Assembly: GCA_018296165.2 (NCBI GenBank)
Contig: JACKQL020000032.1
Coordinates: 62,001-126,000 of the forward strand
From: Termitomyces sp. T153
Taxonomy: Eukaryota > Basidiomycota > Agaricomycetes > Agaricales > Lyophyllaceae
Direction: 5' to 3'
DNA length: 64,000 nt
Part shown: piece after piece, positions 1-11,420 of the stretch
Layout: each line of letters opens with the position of its first letter
Position numbering within the stretch: position 1 is the stretch's first letter
Notes under the pieces: generated by a model
Seen by the model: only the letters and a program-made list of their open reading frames with translations
What the model was told of the DNA's origin: nothing
Database searches by the model: none
Translations under genes and position numbers: made by a program

Positions 1-3000
1 ATCTATGACCGGAGTGCTAGGGATGTGTATTTTCACAGTCGGAGGCGTCTCTTCGATTGGGCGAATAAGAAGGTCAGCAAGCTTGAGGAGGCACCAGCGA
101 ACTTCCTGGTCAATATCAGACGCCCTGCGGAAAAGATGGCAAAGATGAGAAGAACAGAGCAGAAGAAACACAGATGAGGGCATACAATGCGATGGGCATG
201 AGAAATTCTCGCAGGACCTCGTTCTTTCCAACCTCGCGATCCTTTCGAAGAACTTTGATCATAGCATCAAGTTCACTCTTCTTTGTTTCCTTTGCTTTCT
301 CAGGGAGAGTCCCGTCCTCCTCGATGAGTAAAGACTCGGTTTCTTTCAAGCTGGACTTCATTTCCCCCATCTGCGCGAGCAGAACCAAACTGTGGCAAGC
401 AGTACGGGCAACGTGTCGTCTGACGACTCTTGAAGAATCGTTCGCCATGACAGCAAAGACGTAACGCATAATCGACGGAGTATACCACTTTGTGAGAAAG
501 AGGCCATCGAATGCAGCAACGCGAACCTGAGTATAGTTACCTTCCCTATAAAGAAGGCTCAATATAATCTCTGAATGAGCCTTAGCAAACATACCGAGTC
601 AGTGGGAAGGACACGCGAGGGTGGTTTGGAATAAGGCCTGCAACACCGAGAACCATGTGAAACTAGTGAAATCGAGTCTTAGTAAATTATGTGACCTCAT
701 TGTACTCGAGGGACGTCATGCTGACCTCTAATGCCGCAATGGTCACACAGTTGTGAGTAGAGGGTATGAGTCGGTCCATGCTCCGATAACGGTCTACTTC
801 AATCACACTTTGCTTCAGGAGTTCAATATCTTCAGCAGTCTGCTCGTTTCGAACCTCTGAGGGAAGTAATTCCCCGCGTTCGGGCGGTGCAATAGAGACA
901 GTTGCAGATGCCGCCGCTGCTATAATTGTGCAAATGTAATAGCCGTCCGAATACTAGCAGTTAAATCAGAAACTGTGGAACAAGCATTCTCAGCTTACAC
1001 TTACTGGATTGGCAGTATTGTCGTTGTAGCGCAGCTGGTCGATCAAAAACTGTCGTACAACGGACGGTGACTTGCCATTCTCAAAGCGTACGCGCGATAT
1101 TGCATTGATGAGGTTCTACAAGACCATTGCTTAGAAATCGTTTTTACGACAGATGAAGACGTACTTTCCGCACGAAATACTCGCCGAAGTCTGAAAATTC
1201 GTTAGGTTTCGGGACATAGGTATGGACGAATAAGTCTTGATTGGCATCTTCCGGGTCATAACAATAGCGTAGAAATAGCTTAAATAAATGAAATAGGCCG
1301 AGGAAGTCAAGTTTTCGGATTGCACACTAAATCGAGGTAAGTTACATTTGCTGGAAGAGACTATAATAGTGTTACGTACACTGACGAGGGCGAGGGCAGC
1401 TTCAGAACGTATACGGAAAAAGTAGTTAGACACAAGCACAGTCTTAGTGAGAGTGCTCGACACGATGGCAGTGGGTTTTTCAGCCAAGGCATAAATAGCC
1501 TGAATAGAAGAATAATAAGGTGCTCGCCAAGCCCAGGATTACCGCAGAGCACTTACCTCAAGTTGAGCAACAACATCTCTATCCCTCTGTAGCTGCGACA
1601 CCCACATGAAGTCCGGCTGGTCGAACTTGATATATGCAATCCATTCGAAATCAGCATCCATCCTTATCCATTCATAGGTCGCGCCACTCATCGTCCCCTC
1701 ATCTTCCTCTGTCCAATCCGCCACTTTCCAGTTCTCCCGCTCCTGCTCTTTCTCCCAAATTTCCAGACCGAAACCCATGTCGATCATCCCCATCGCCTCC
1801 GCAGCTTCCGCATCGCCGTCAGCAGCAGCTTGGGCAGCAGCCTGCCTTGCCAAGTAGCGCTTGGTATTTCGCCGTACACGTTTATACTTTGTGTTGAAAG
1901 GAACCTCGTAGCGTTTGAAGGGAGTTTTAATATCGAGAACATGTTCGTAAGGAGTGCCATCAGCTTCGTGTATTCGAATTGTCATTTGCCCCTAATTCAT
2001 TGTCAGTTTCTGCGGGTTAGTCAGTAAAGAATTCCGTACCTCAAAGAAAGGCACCGGTTTCATCAGCGCCTTGGAGACCTCGTTGTTCTCCATGGCTTTG
2101 TAGGCAGGCGCATCTTGTCTCATCGTGATTTCAACCGCCATTTTCTTTCGGTTAAAAGTAGCGGAAAACCCAAAGGATGGACAGCCACTCCCATATATCC
2201 ACTGTTCAGCAAAGCTGCGCGGGTCTACTCCACTAACTTTCCTACACAACCTCAAGAACGCGTGAGTCGAAAGCGCATTGTTCTGCATCTCGCCACTCAT
2301 TGCCGACAAGAAAAGCTTTGGCAGGACACGACTGAGACCAAGTGATGTTCCCGATTTGCCGAGTCTCCGATCGAGAATGTGCAAGACAAGAGGGGACTTT
2401 AGGTTGAGAAAAGGTAAAGTGGCGGCGTCTGGTGGCTCAAGAACTTGGGGTTGACAAATAGGTGGCATAGCACCTATGTCCAGCTCCAAGACTCGCTGCA
2501 TGTCCTTCTTCAGCCTGAATCGATATTCATTGTTTCCGAACAACCTGCGAAGGAAGAGGCCGGTAATGTAAAGAGCGAGGCCATTTACAAGCCATGTATC
2601 AGACCAATTCTTGGGAAGAATATTAATCCCAGCCCATTGACATGCCAGCGCATGAGCCAGTGTATGCCGCGTCTCCAAAGCTTGTTCGATAGCATCATCA
2701 CCGTGCAGCATGTCATTAGAGACAATTGACAACGTTGAACTGTCAAGTCGCTGGGTCGGTAGCTGGTCCACAAAGACTACCTTGAAAGAACCAAAGGGGT
2801 AGGACCCAAATTCAGAAGAGTAAAAGGACATTGCTTGACGAAGCGATGCTGTGGTTGTTGGAAGGAGGTTCTCATGACCTGGAAGGCAAAAGGCATACAT
2901 CAGGGGTTGAGTCGCCCCTGAGACGTCGTCTGCGACGTTATCTGGGGGTATTGTGTGAAGATGGAATGGTCCGGCGGCAAAAGCGATGTGTTGAACAGAG

Positions 3001-4138
3001 GTAAGGACGGTTTGAGAGAAAAGAAAGATGGTCTTGTTTGAACTATAAGGATGCGCCACCTGTAACACGTAAGATACGGACGAAGACAGAGCTGTACAGT
3101 ACATACCTGTTCCACCAAATCTCCACTGCAAATCACTAGCGTCGGAATAGCGTCGGTTTGATCTTCTTCATCCTGGCCCGGATCACGCTCTTCCAAATAT
3201 CGAGGGACTACGAACTCGAACTCCCAAGTACACTTCTCCCACAGGTTGTCCACGCATGGAACCCAACACCTCGCCGAATCTGGTGAGGATGGAGTTGTGT
3301 AAGCGTGAGGAACGCGCTGTAAAGTTATTAGTGAGATAGACTGCGTATGTCATACGGAGTCACGACGTACGTAGGGATATGCATCAGTAGGGAGTACGAA
3401 CTCAAAACCATCGACAGGATTACGAAGGCTGTACACAATATTTATCGTGATGGGCGCAAACTCTGGCACAGACTGAACCCCGGGAGTTTGCGGCTCTGGA
3501 GTAGCAGCTGCGAACGAGATTTCAATGATCGAGTTCAAAGATAACCACGTTATGAGATCTACCTTCACTGAACACGGTACTCGAAGAAACATGGCCAGAC
3601 TGCTTTAGTGGTACTTCCTTAGGGAGTGCAATTGCCAGTTCTCCCTCGTCTCCCTCTTGAAGCGCCGTGTAGAGCTTGCGCTTGAGCTCAGGATGGCGAT
3701 GACAGTCATGAGCCTCGCTAGGCACACCCATATTGATGTTTATGAGCGAGTCAAAATGAGTGAAATCCGCTTGATGACCAGCAACAGCAACACTCTGAAT
3801 TGCTAGTCCGTAGAAAGTAAGTATTGAGTCTGTACGATGGGCCGAGAAACCTACTGCATTGACGAGAGTTGAGGTATATAGTCTTGAGCTCCTTGCTGGT
3901 TGGAACGATTGTTATCTCCGTGTAACCCTGGTTATAATATGAGATACTGTGAAGGTGACTCCCCAAATAGACTTGCCCAAAGACTCCCAGAAAAATCAAT
4001 CTCCAAAACGACCTTTTGGTGACTAGTAGAGAAGAAAAAGGAATCAGCCGGCCGATCAAGCACGAAGACGAGGAAATGGACGTATATGGAGAAGCCACGA
4101 CGGACGTGTTCGCGTTGGAGATTGGGACGGGGGTCCAT
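1..4138 (-). CDS. TAF2: TFIID subunit 2 (TAF2), C-terminus off the window
   Basis: This is a general transcription factor subunit of nuclear TFIID that helps bind core promoter DNA. Read right to left, the exons give an M1-aminopeptidase-like fold: SHQKVVLEIDFSG near 4000, a WVPCVDNLWEKCTWEFEF segment near 3210-3260, and a long exon (about 2000-3070) ending in the ARM-like part. The peptidase zinc site is absent: where active enzymes have HExxH there is HTLAH (about 2670), as expected for TAF2. An exon at 1540-1985 carries the family signature FDQPDFMW and QRDRDVVAQLE. HEAT-like helices follow at 140-590, then a final exon reading IHIPSTPVID that leaves the window at base 1. The start is taken at the ATG ending at 4138; another in-frame possibility lies near 4323. 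Introns are numerous and exact joins in 600-1540 and 3600-4138 are uncertain. The family call is secure. Confidence 0.9.
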
Positions 4139-4321
4139 ACAAAAATAAAAGACCAGTCAATGAAGACTTCCTGACAAACGAGAGATGTACGACGAGAGAG
4201 ACAGCAAAGCCCGAAATATTGGAGGAGAACGGAGTCCGGGCTGCACAAGTTAACGCTGCTCAACTGTGCAAGACACCCGTTATGTAAGCATTGCCTCCTC
4301 TTGACCAGACACACCGTGATC
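4139..4321. promoter_or_regulatory. Divergent promoter between TAF2 and LTV1
   Basis: About 180 bases separate the chosen start of TAF2 (minus) from the start of LTV1 (plus), so both must share upstream sequence. If the alternative upstream ATG of TAF2 (4323) were used, the two start codons would overlap in a CATG. No TATA box is evident. Confidence 0.45.
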
Positions 4322-6151
4322 ATGCCGCCAAAATCAGTCTTTCGCCAACCGGGCGCAAAACATTTTCAGCTCGTCCATCGCTCTCAGCGAGACCCTCTCA
4401 TTCATGACCCAGATGCAAGTCAGTATGTTCTTAGGCCAATAGAGCGCGAGAACGTAAAAAAGGTAAGTTAGGCTGTCAACTTTCTTTGGTTCGGCTCTCA
4501 AGTATCTAGGGGAAATCGCGTTCAGATCTCGAGTCCATTCTCCCTGCATCAGAAATCGCCAGCGACAGGCTCGGAAATGTAGGCGAGGCTGCACTCTACG
4601 GAATCTATTACGATGATACCGAATACAACTACATGCAACATCTTCGGGCCGTCGGTGTCCAAGAAGATGGTGTCGAAAGCGTCCTCATTGAGGCCTCATC
4701 CTCTTCGAAATCCTCGAAGGTGGCGAAAAAAGTTAAGGGGATCGAGATGCGCGATCTCCCTGAAGGAGTTTTGGCCTCTAAATCAGAACTTCCTCGGACC
4801 TATGAATCACAACAAGCTATCCCAGAAAGTATTGCAGGATTCCAACCTGATATGGACCCTCATTTGCGACAAGTCTTAGAGGCTTTGGATGATGATGCTT
4901 TTGTCAATGGGGATCTAGAGGATGATTTTTTCACTGAATTGGTGGCTGATGGCGAACGCGGGAGCGACGAAGAAGTCGATTATGAATTTGAAGAGTACGG
5001 CTACAAAGCTCCTTCTGGAAGCCTCCATGACGACGATGAAGAAGTCGGATGGGAGGAACGCTTTGCGCAGTTCAAGCAATCGCAACAGAAACAGGTTCGA
5101 AGTGATGACGGCTACGATGAGTCTGAGGGTGGCGACACTGTTGGAATTCTTCCTGATATATCTGTCATTGGCGGCAAGAAGCGTCGTAAAGGCACCAGCG
5201 ATGCGTCGGGATATTCCATGAGTAGTTCATCAATGTACCGCAACGAAGCTCTACAAACTTTGGATGAACGTTTTGATCAGGTACTGACTGGACGCTCACT
5301 TCACGTTATTCTTGCATTCTAATTTACCAACGTAGATGATGATCAAACAATATGCTGACGACGACGACGACGACGATATACCCTCTGTCGAAGATGATGA
5401 CTCCGATGAAGCACCTGAACTCATAACCTCGCGTGAGGATTTTGAGTCCATGATGAATGAGTTCTTACATGACTACGAGATTTTGGGTCGGAAAATGAAG
5501 CCCAAACTCCTTGGTGACACGGGTGCCGAGAAATTGGACACAATACGACGCGCCTTGGGTCAAGACGACAGAGTACGGCTTGGCAATCAAGAGAGTGACG
5601 AGGAGGACGATATACTCATGCCTCTAGATTTGGATGACAAACAGGATAGATGGGATTGTGAAACTATCCTCAGTGAGTTTACTCGCCAGGAAATTCGACC
5701 TTGAATTCACCTTATTCAAAGCAACATATTCAAATCTCGAGAATCACCCTCGACTCATACGTGCACGAGATTCAAAGCCCGTTGCGAAGATTACTTTGGA
5801 TCCAAAAACTGGTTTTCCAACAGTTGTGAACCCTCAGCAAAAACTGGCATTTAAAAAATGTGCCACCAGTCGATCAGACTACCAGGAATATGACAGCGAC
5901 GATACCGATACCCCAGGTACGTCAAACAAGCTTATCATCTCCACAAATTCACATGACACACAGTTCGTCAAACCATAACACGACCGCGGAATGAGTCGAA
6001 GGAAGACAAAAAAGCACGGAAAGCTGCTGTAAAAGCCGAAAGACAGGCACGAAGGATAGAGAAGAAAGCAACGTCCGAGGTGTTTGGGTCAGAGTTGCAG
6101 TTACAGAAGCTCATCGTAGCTAACAAGGAAAAGAAGTTCAAGAAACTCTGA
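4322..6151 (+). CDS. LTV1: Ribosome biogenesis factor LTV1
   Basis: LTV1 assists late maturation and nuclear export of the 40S ribosomal subunit. The first exon begins MPPKSVFRQPGAKHFQLVHR and the second contains YGIYYDDTEYNYMQHLR, both hallmarks of the family. Acidic stretches follow, including a run of Asp near 5355-5375, then PKLLGDTGAEKLDTIRRALG. The C-terminus is strongly basic and lysine-rich, ending KKEKKFKKL. Introns are visible at 4463-4509 (GTAAGT...TCTAG), about 5281-5335, one near 5672-5720 and one near 5916-5963. Length (roughly 460 residues) is normal. The gene is divergent from TAF2 and is followed after about 165 bases by Het-C on the same strand. Confidence 0.92.
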
Positions 6152-6316
6152 GTGGTAACGGTCAATGTATGTCTCGTAGCTTCTGATTAGATGTTAGATA
6201 AGATTAGATGACCTTGTCATCCTTATGGCCTTGGCATCGCTCGCCAATCGGATTACTTACGATAATTCATCAACAATCATCAACTGCATTGGATTCTATC
6301 ATCCGGAACAACAAGC

Positions 6317-9300
6317 ATGGCACTCACGTCAAATATGAGTAGCACTCTTCTGTTGCTCACTATCGTAGTTGTACTTCTTCCAATCGAGACGTACGCTTTT
6401 GGAGCTGGTGACATACCTGATTTCTCGTATCTCAACGGTTCGTGATAAGACTATCAAAGTGAACTGATCTTTACCAAATTCCACAGACAAAGCGTTCAGA
6501 CATGGAGACATTGAAAACATTCTTGAAAATCTGGCAAAGACCGCGGGAGGTATGGCTGCGGGAGGTGGATTGCTGGGCTTTGCGAGCTCTATGATTCAGC
6601 AAGCCACCGGTGGCGACAAGTTCACAAAGAGCGATGTCAAGAGAGTCTACTTTGTGAGCACAGAGAATACCTGTCATACTCGAGCATGATGCATGATGAC
6701 TGATCGCCAATTCAAGGGAAATTGGTTGAGAGATTACTCACAGGTTTGTAACGTTCTCTATGGGGAGGTCTTTTTAACGCGCGGAGTAGTGCATGGATAT
6801 CGCTGGTCTCAGCAAATTGACCGCAGACACGCTTGTCCTCATCGTATCCGTGCTCGGGTTTGTGGTAGGTCTGATTTGCTCCTTTTCTGGATGAAAGCTA
6901 AAATACGACCTCGCAGACATTTGGGTTTGCCACGGAAGAATTTCAAGTCACGGCTGATCGTCTTGGTGTCTACCTCCCAGTCGTATGTCTCGGAAAAAGG
7001 CATCCGCTAAGTATACAGTACTGATCTTGCATTTGAAAGGAACATATCGATAACCCAAAGTATGCTGTGATGATCTTCATGCATTGGAAATTATTCACAC
7101 CATTGACAGGGGTTATGCAGCAAAAGAAGGTGATGCTCGTCAATTCCATCCCAAGCTTCGTCCTCCAGTGGACAATCGTGAGCTTGAAATCGATGAACGT
7201 ACGGGCATGAAGGTCCGCTCCCCGCCAGAAACACTACTACAATTTCTCATAGTAAACATAGAATTATATGGCAACAGAAAACCGAGGATGGGACACCTCC
7301 ACCGCGTTCATCCGTCGTACGTTCCGTGCATGCATTGAAGCAGGACGCCGCGCAGGGGGACAGCCAGGAGCTGATCTTTACGAGGCTTACCGTCTCCTGG
7401 GAACTGGTCTTCATACCTTGGAGGATTTGTTGGCGCACAGCAACTGGTGCGAAGTTGCGCTTAGGAAGCTCGGCCATGAAGAAGTATTTTGTCACGTTGG
7501 AGATAACGGTAGGTTTGAAACATTCTCTACGCCTTACCTCGCTTGACTGCAATCTCAGTCATCATCAACACACCTAACGGACCAGCACCCCCTCTCGTTA
7601 CTGGTACCTTTGGAGGCACGTATTACAATATCTTTTCCGTGTTTCATGACATAACATGTAGCTGCATGCAGGGGCCGATTTCATCTACTCCCTTATGGGA
7701 GAAGCCACAGAGTATGTGAACATTTTTTACCACTCTTCTTCTTATGATAATTGACGTGGCGCATGTAGCAAATTGAGCTCAGCGAGTGTGACCGAAATCA
7801 CTCAGAAGATGAATGAGGTACAATCTTCTTTTTCGGTCTATGAACTTGTATAATCATGTGTCATTGCAGGCTGGAGACAGCGAGGGCAAGTTCAGTCAAG
7901 TCAAAGATATTCTTAGTAAACTTCCCATCGGCGGTGGCAATGACACCGTCAACCAGGGCGAAGAAATGAATGCCGCGGCGAAAGCTTACAACTTCAACCC
8001 TGACAATATTGCACCTCCTGAAGTTCAAGAACGATTGCTACAGTTGCTGAAGTGGCGTGACCAGGTGTACAGGGACGTGGTAGCAAAGATTGAGATGGTC
8101 CCTGGTCTAGCTGACCTCCTCGACGAGCTCACCAATGCTCTCAATGCATGTAAGTCCGCCGTTGTGCTTGATAAGCATACATTCGACCAGTTTGTTCCCA
8201 GATGTCTACACTATCCTCTCTCCCTATATTGTGGTATGTACATTCGTTGGGATTGTTCAATAAACGGACATGAAAAAAACGTTTTCCATAGCCTCTTCTT
8301 CAACAAGCCACTGGCGTGCTCGGTGAAGGGAGTAAAGCTGTTGTTGATTCTGCGGATCAGTACGAGGTATGAGCCATAAGACAATGGGTCCTGACTCGTG
8401 TACTTACTCAAATCGGTTCGAAGGTGTTCGATAACCCTAATGCATCCGACCCTTCCCACAGTTTCCTCTCCAAAGTTTGTTTCGCCTTACATGATAGATT
8501 GAGACTAATTATGAGCTTTAGGATCATTTCGATCTCATCCTAAACGAACCCGCCGGCCGGATCGCACAATTAGTCGTGGAAAACTCTGTCAACCTCATCG
8601 TGCAAGTGCGTACTGGATATCTTGGACAAAATCTACATCGGCTGACAATGCCTTCAACAGGCCTGGGCGCAAGATAATGACCCAGACGAGGTTATTAACC
8701 AGGTCCTTATGCATAGCCTACATCATATCAGGCCTTGTTTAACCATTCCTTCAGATCCTTGAAGCCTTCCACCATCCATACTATGCCGATGGCCGGTCTG
8801 AGATTCAAGGCAAGATGTTTGATTTCATGGATCGGTGGATCGGCGGACTTGGTCATGAGGAATCCGCTGAAATCATCCAGCGTTTGAACAAGGTCTCGTG
8901 GTTTTCCTAAAAAGTTGGAATTATTGACTAAAATGTCAGGATACAGGACAGTGTTCGTAACGCACGCAACAAGCGCCCTGGATCCGAAAACGAGTCGCAC
9001 GATGAATTAGGAGGTTACGCCAGTCATTCTCACAGCTGTGCTGGAGCATCGTACAGACCTTCTGGGAGATATCAAAGCCAAGAAGGGCAGGGTCAATATA
9101 GTGGTATGTATGCTGGGCTTCCAATCGGATATAGATATTGACTTTTACTTAGGCAATCGCAACGACTCGTCAAATACATATGGGAACGACAATTATGACT
9201 CGTATGGCCAAGGGTCGGACAATCAATATGGCTCGTCGGGCAGACAGTCTGGTTCAGATAATCAATACAATCGACCTGGCGACTACGGCTCCGGAAACCA

Positions 9301-10045
9301 GTATGCATCGTCTGGCAACCGATACGACTCGGGAAACCAGTATGAATCATCTAACAACGAGTATGGCTCAGGAAACCAGTACGGCCAATACGATTCAGGA
9401 AACCAATATGAATCGTCTGGTAAACAGTACAACTCTGGAAACCGGTATGGATCATCTGGAGACAGATATACCTCAGGAAATCAGTACGGCCGAGGTCGCA
9501 ACAATGAAGAGGATGAATATGATCAGACCAGGCGATCCGACAACCAGTACTCTTCTGAGTATGGTTCCCGCAATGAGTCGCGTTTTGGAGAATCAGACAA
9601 CAGTTACGGTCGTTCCAACAATGAACGTTATGGATATGACGGCTCGCGTCGCGAGGAAGAGGAAGGTGGCCACGGCTCTATGTACGGCGAAAATGAGAAC
9701 AGAGGCAGTCGCAACAACTATCAAGACTCGAACTACTCAAGCCGTGATAGGTATGGATCCGATGAAGGACGCACAGGTGACGATGGTTTCCAAAGGGAGG
9801 ACACTTACGGATCTAGACGCTCTGATAACGAGTACTTTTCGGGTCAGGGCTATGATAACGGAGGTGGCTACAGAGGTGGTAGGAACGAAGAAAGTTCGTA
9901 TGGAGGTTCTGGATATGGTGAACGCGACAGTGACGAGACCTATGGCGTTGAACGTTTAAGGGTCGACAACGACAATGACGACGACGATGACGACAGGAAG
10001 CACCGTCACGGCCATCGCTACCGTAAGAGCCAGGATAGTGATTGA
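6317..10045 (+). CDS. het-C: Het-C family protein with Asn/Gln/Tyr-rich tail
   Basis: This is a homologue of Neurospora crassa HET-C (Pfam Het-C), a secreted or membrane-associated protein that in that fungus takes part in heterokaryon incompatibility. The start MALTSNMSSTLLLLTIVVV gives a signal peptide ending near ETYA, followed by FGAGDIPDF. Family motifs appear in order: RHGDIE, VKRVYFGNWLRDYSQ (about 6640-6740), FGFATEEFQVTADRLGVY, EHIDNPK, GDARQFHPKLRPPV, ENRGWDTSTAF, and LGTGLHTLEDLLAHSNWCE (about 7400-7450). More than ten short introns interrupt it. The last exon (about 9151-10045) encodes roughly 300 residues of low complexity: the triplet NQY occurs eight times among Gly, Ser, Asp and Tyr, then an acidic run and a basic end. 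Neurospora HET-C has a glycine-rich tail instead. Whether this copy acts in self-recognition is unknown. Confidence 0.88.
9165..9560 (+). repeat. NQY-coding degenerate tandem repeat in the het-C tail
   Basis: Within the last het-C exon the protein repeats a short unit of the form (S/D)-G-N-Q-Y-(E/G)-S-S about every 7-12 residues, with variants such as GNRYGSSG. The DNA copies differ at third positions, so the array looks old and kept at protein level. The composition (Asn, Gln, Tyr, Gly, Ser, little hydrophobic) resembles prion-like low-complexity domains. Confidence 0.75.
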
Positions 10046-10186
10046 AATGGACCATGGTGCAAGAAGACATTCTCGTAGTTGTATAAAACATACTAGTACT
10101 AGATTTTACCCGAGTCGAAATTCGAGTTATGATCTGTGTTCTTGTTCGTGAAGCTTTTGCCACGCTCTTTTCTCATTACTTCACTC

Positions 10187-10813
10187 ATGGAGCAAGAAAC
10201 GGAGGCGCTCGATATCGATCCTATTTGGACAACAAGTCGGACGGCTCGACAAATATACGCGTTGACTGAGGTGGAGAAGGTGTGGCCTTCTCCTGCGGCT
10301 GGAGAAGCATTTCACTCAAGTCAGAGTACAGGATATCACACGTCTATTGTATTTGGCAGCATCCTCCATATCGCTCCTGACATTGCCTCAAACGGACGAG
10401 CCAGATGACAATCTACCCCAGGGCGAAGAACGGTCTGAACAATTTGTGCTCGAAGTGAGTGAATATTTCGAGCGTCTTGACGTGAGTAGAAAATATCAAA
10501 TTTACACTGGTGCGAGGCTGCTGTCTAATTCACCCAGTCCATCCAAAGTGCGATACGTTCTTCTCTTGCACACATAAGACATGCTCGAATAGCACCATCC
10601 GCCATCAATGCTCCTCCGCCTGGCTTCGTTCCGCCTTCGCTTGGAGTGGGTCTCCCCCAAAGTGATGGTGACGATGGGAAGAAGAACCGTGGGCTTCAGG
10701 AGGAGAGGATCGAACGCGACACATGGCAGGGCATCCTCGCTGCACTCACGCGCCTCAAGGTTGCCCAAGATGCCAGCAAGCCTCCAGAATCTTCAACCTT
10801 GATAGAAGAATAA
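10187..10813 (+). CDS. MED11: Mediator complex subunit 11 (MED11)
   Basis: MED11 is a head-module subunit of Mediator, pairing with MED22 to bridge transcription factors and RNA polymerase II. Exons are 10187-10279, 10332-10481 and 10538-10813, with introns of 52 and 56 nt (GTGTGG...TACAG and GTGAGT...CCCAG), giving about 172 residues. The joined reading is ...ALTEVEK|DITRLLYLAASSISLL..., which matches the family's first helix, then SEQFVLEVSEYFERLD|SIQSAIRSSLAHIRHARI. The loop and tail (PPPGFVPP, RDTWQGILAALTRLKV) extend it beyond the metazoan length, as is common in fungi. It converges on tubulin cofactor A with only 88 bases between stop codons. Identification rests on short helical patterns, so it is good but not certain. 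Confidence 0.75.
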
Positions 10814-10901
10814 AGCTACCGATAACGACGCTGCTAGAATAATGGCAAGGTGTGTGTATATGTACAGTAAGGTCCTTCCTCGTGTTTGATGTTCTCTCCC
10901 C

Positions 10902-11420
10902 CTACGCACTAGCTTCTTCCAGAATCTCTTCTGCTTTCAGGAGCTCCTCGTCATCAGCAAGTGCCGGATTCTTTTTTCCTTCGTTCTATTTGCATCGGCG
11001 GAGGACCGGGGTGTTGTTAGATGTGAATGAGTTGGGCAGCAAGCAGATTAACGTACGATGAGGTCCCTCAATTCACCCGCAGCCTTCCCCAGACGATTGG
11101 CAGAGTCCACGATCATCTTGTTGGCTTCCTCCATCATCCTCGTCTGCGTAATGTGACATGCAGGCCGTAAACACTCATCGAGTCCAGAGTGTGATTAGGA
11201 CGTACCCCATTTTTGATATCCCAACTCTCAGCACCCTCAGCGATAAATTTATCGAGCTTCTTTTGCTGTTCTTCTGCCTCTTTTCTGTATAATGCCTGCT
11301 CTTTAACTAGTCTGAAGATAGATTAATCGAAACCTGATTAAGATTGATTTATGGGCACCTCTTTACGACACCAGATTTTATTTTGAGCTGCCTACGGGCT
11401 ACATCATTCAGGTCGCTCAT
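10902..11420 (-). CDS. TBCA: Tubulin-specific chaperone A (TBCA)
   Basis: Tubulin cofactor A captures beta-tubulin in the post-chaperonin folding pathway. The start MSDLNDVARRQLKIKSGVVKR is the classic N-terminus. An intron at 11312-11358 leads to LVKEQALYRKEAEEQQKKLD and AEGAESWDIKNG, a further intron to TRMMEEANKMIVDSANRLGKAA, and the last exon ends in the acidic DDEELLKAEEILEEASA. The protein is almost wholly helical (three-helix bundle family) and of normal size (about 115-120 residues). It lies tail to tail with MED11. Confidence 0.92.

Noticed and set aside
9180..9959. 260-codon alternative frame over the het-C tail
   Set aside because: It arises from the repetitive codons of the NQY tail and gives a Thr/Met-rich repeat with no family. 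The het-C frame is continuous with the domain upstream.
10260..10345. Apparent frameshift in MED11
   Set aside because: The two frames join exactly over a 52-nt GT-AG intron (10280-10331), giving EVEK|DITRLL, which fits the family. No frameshift is needed.
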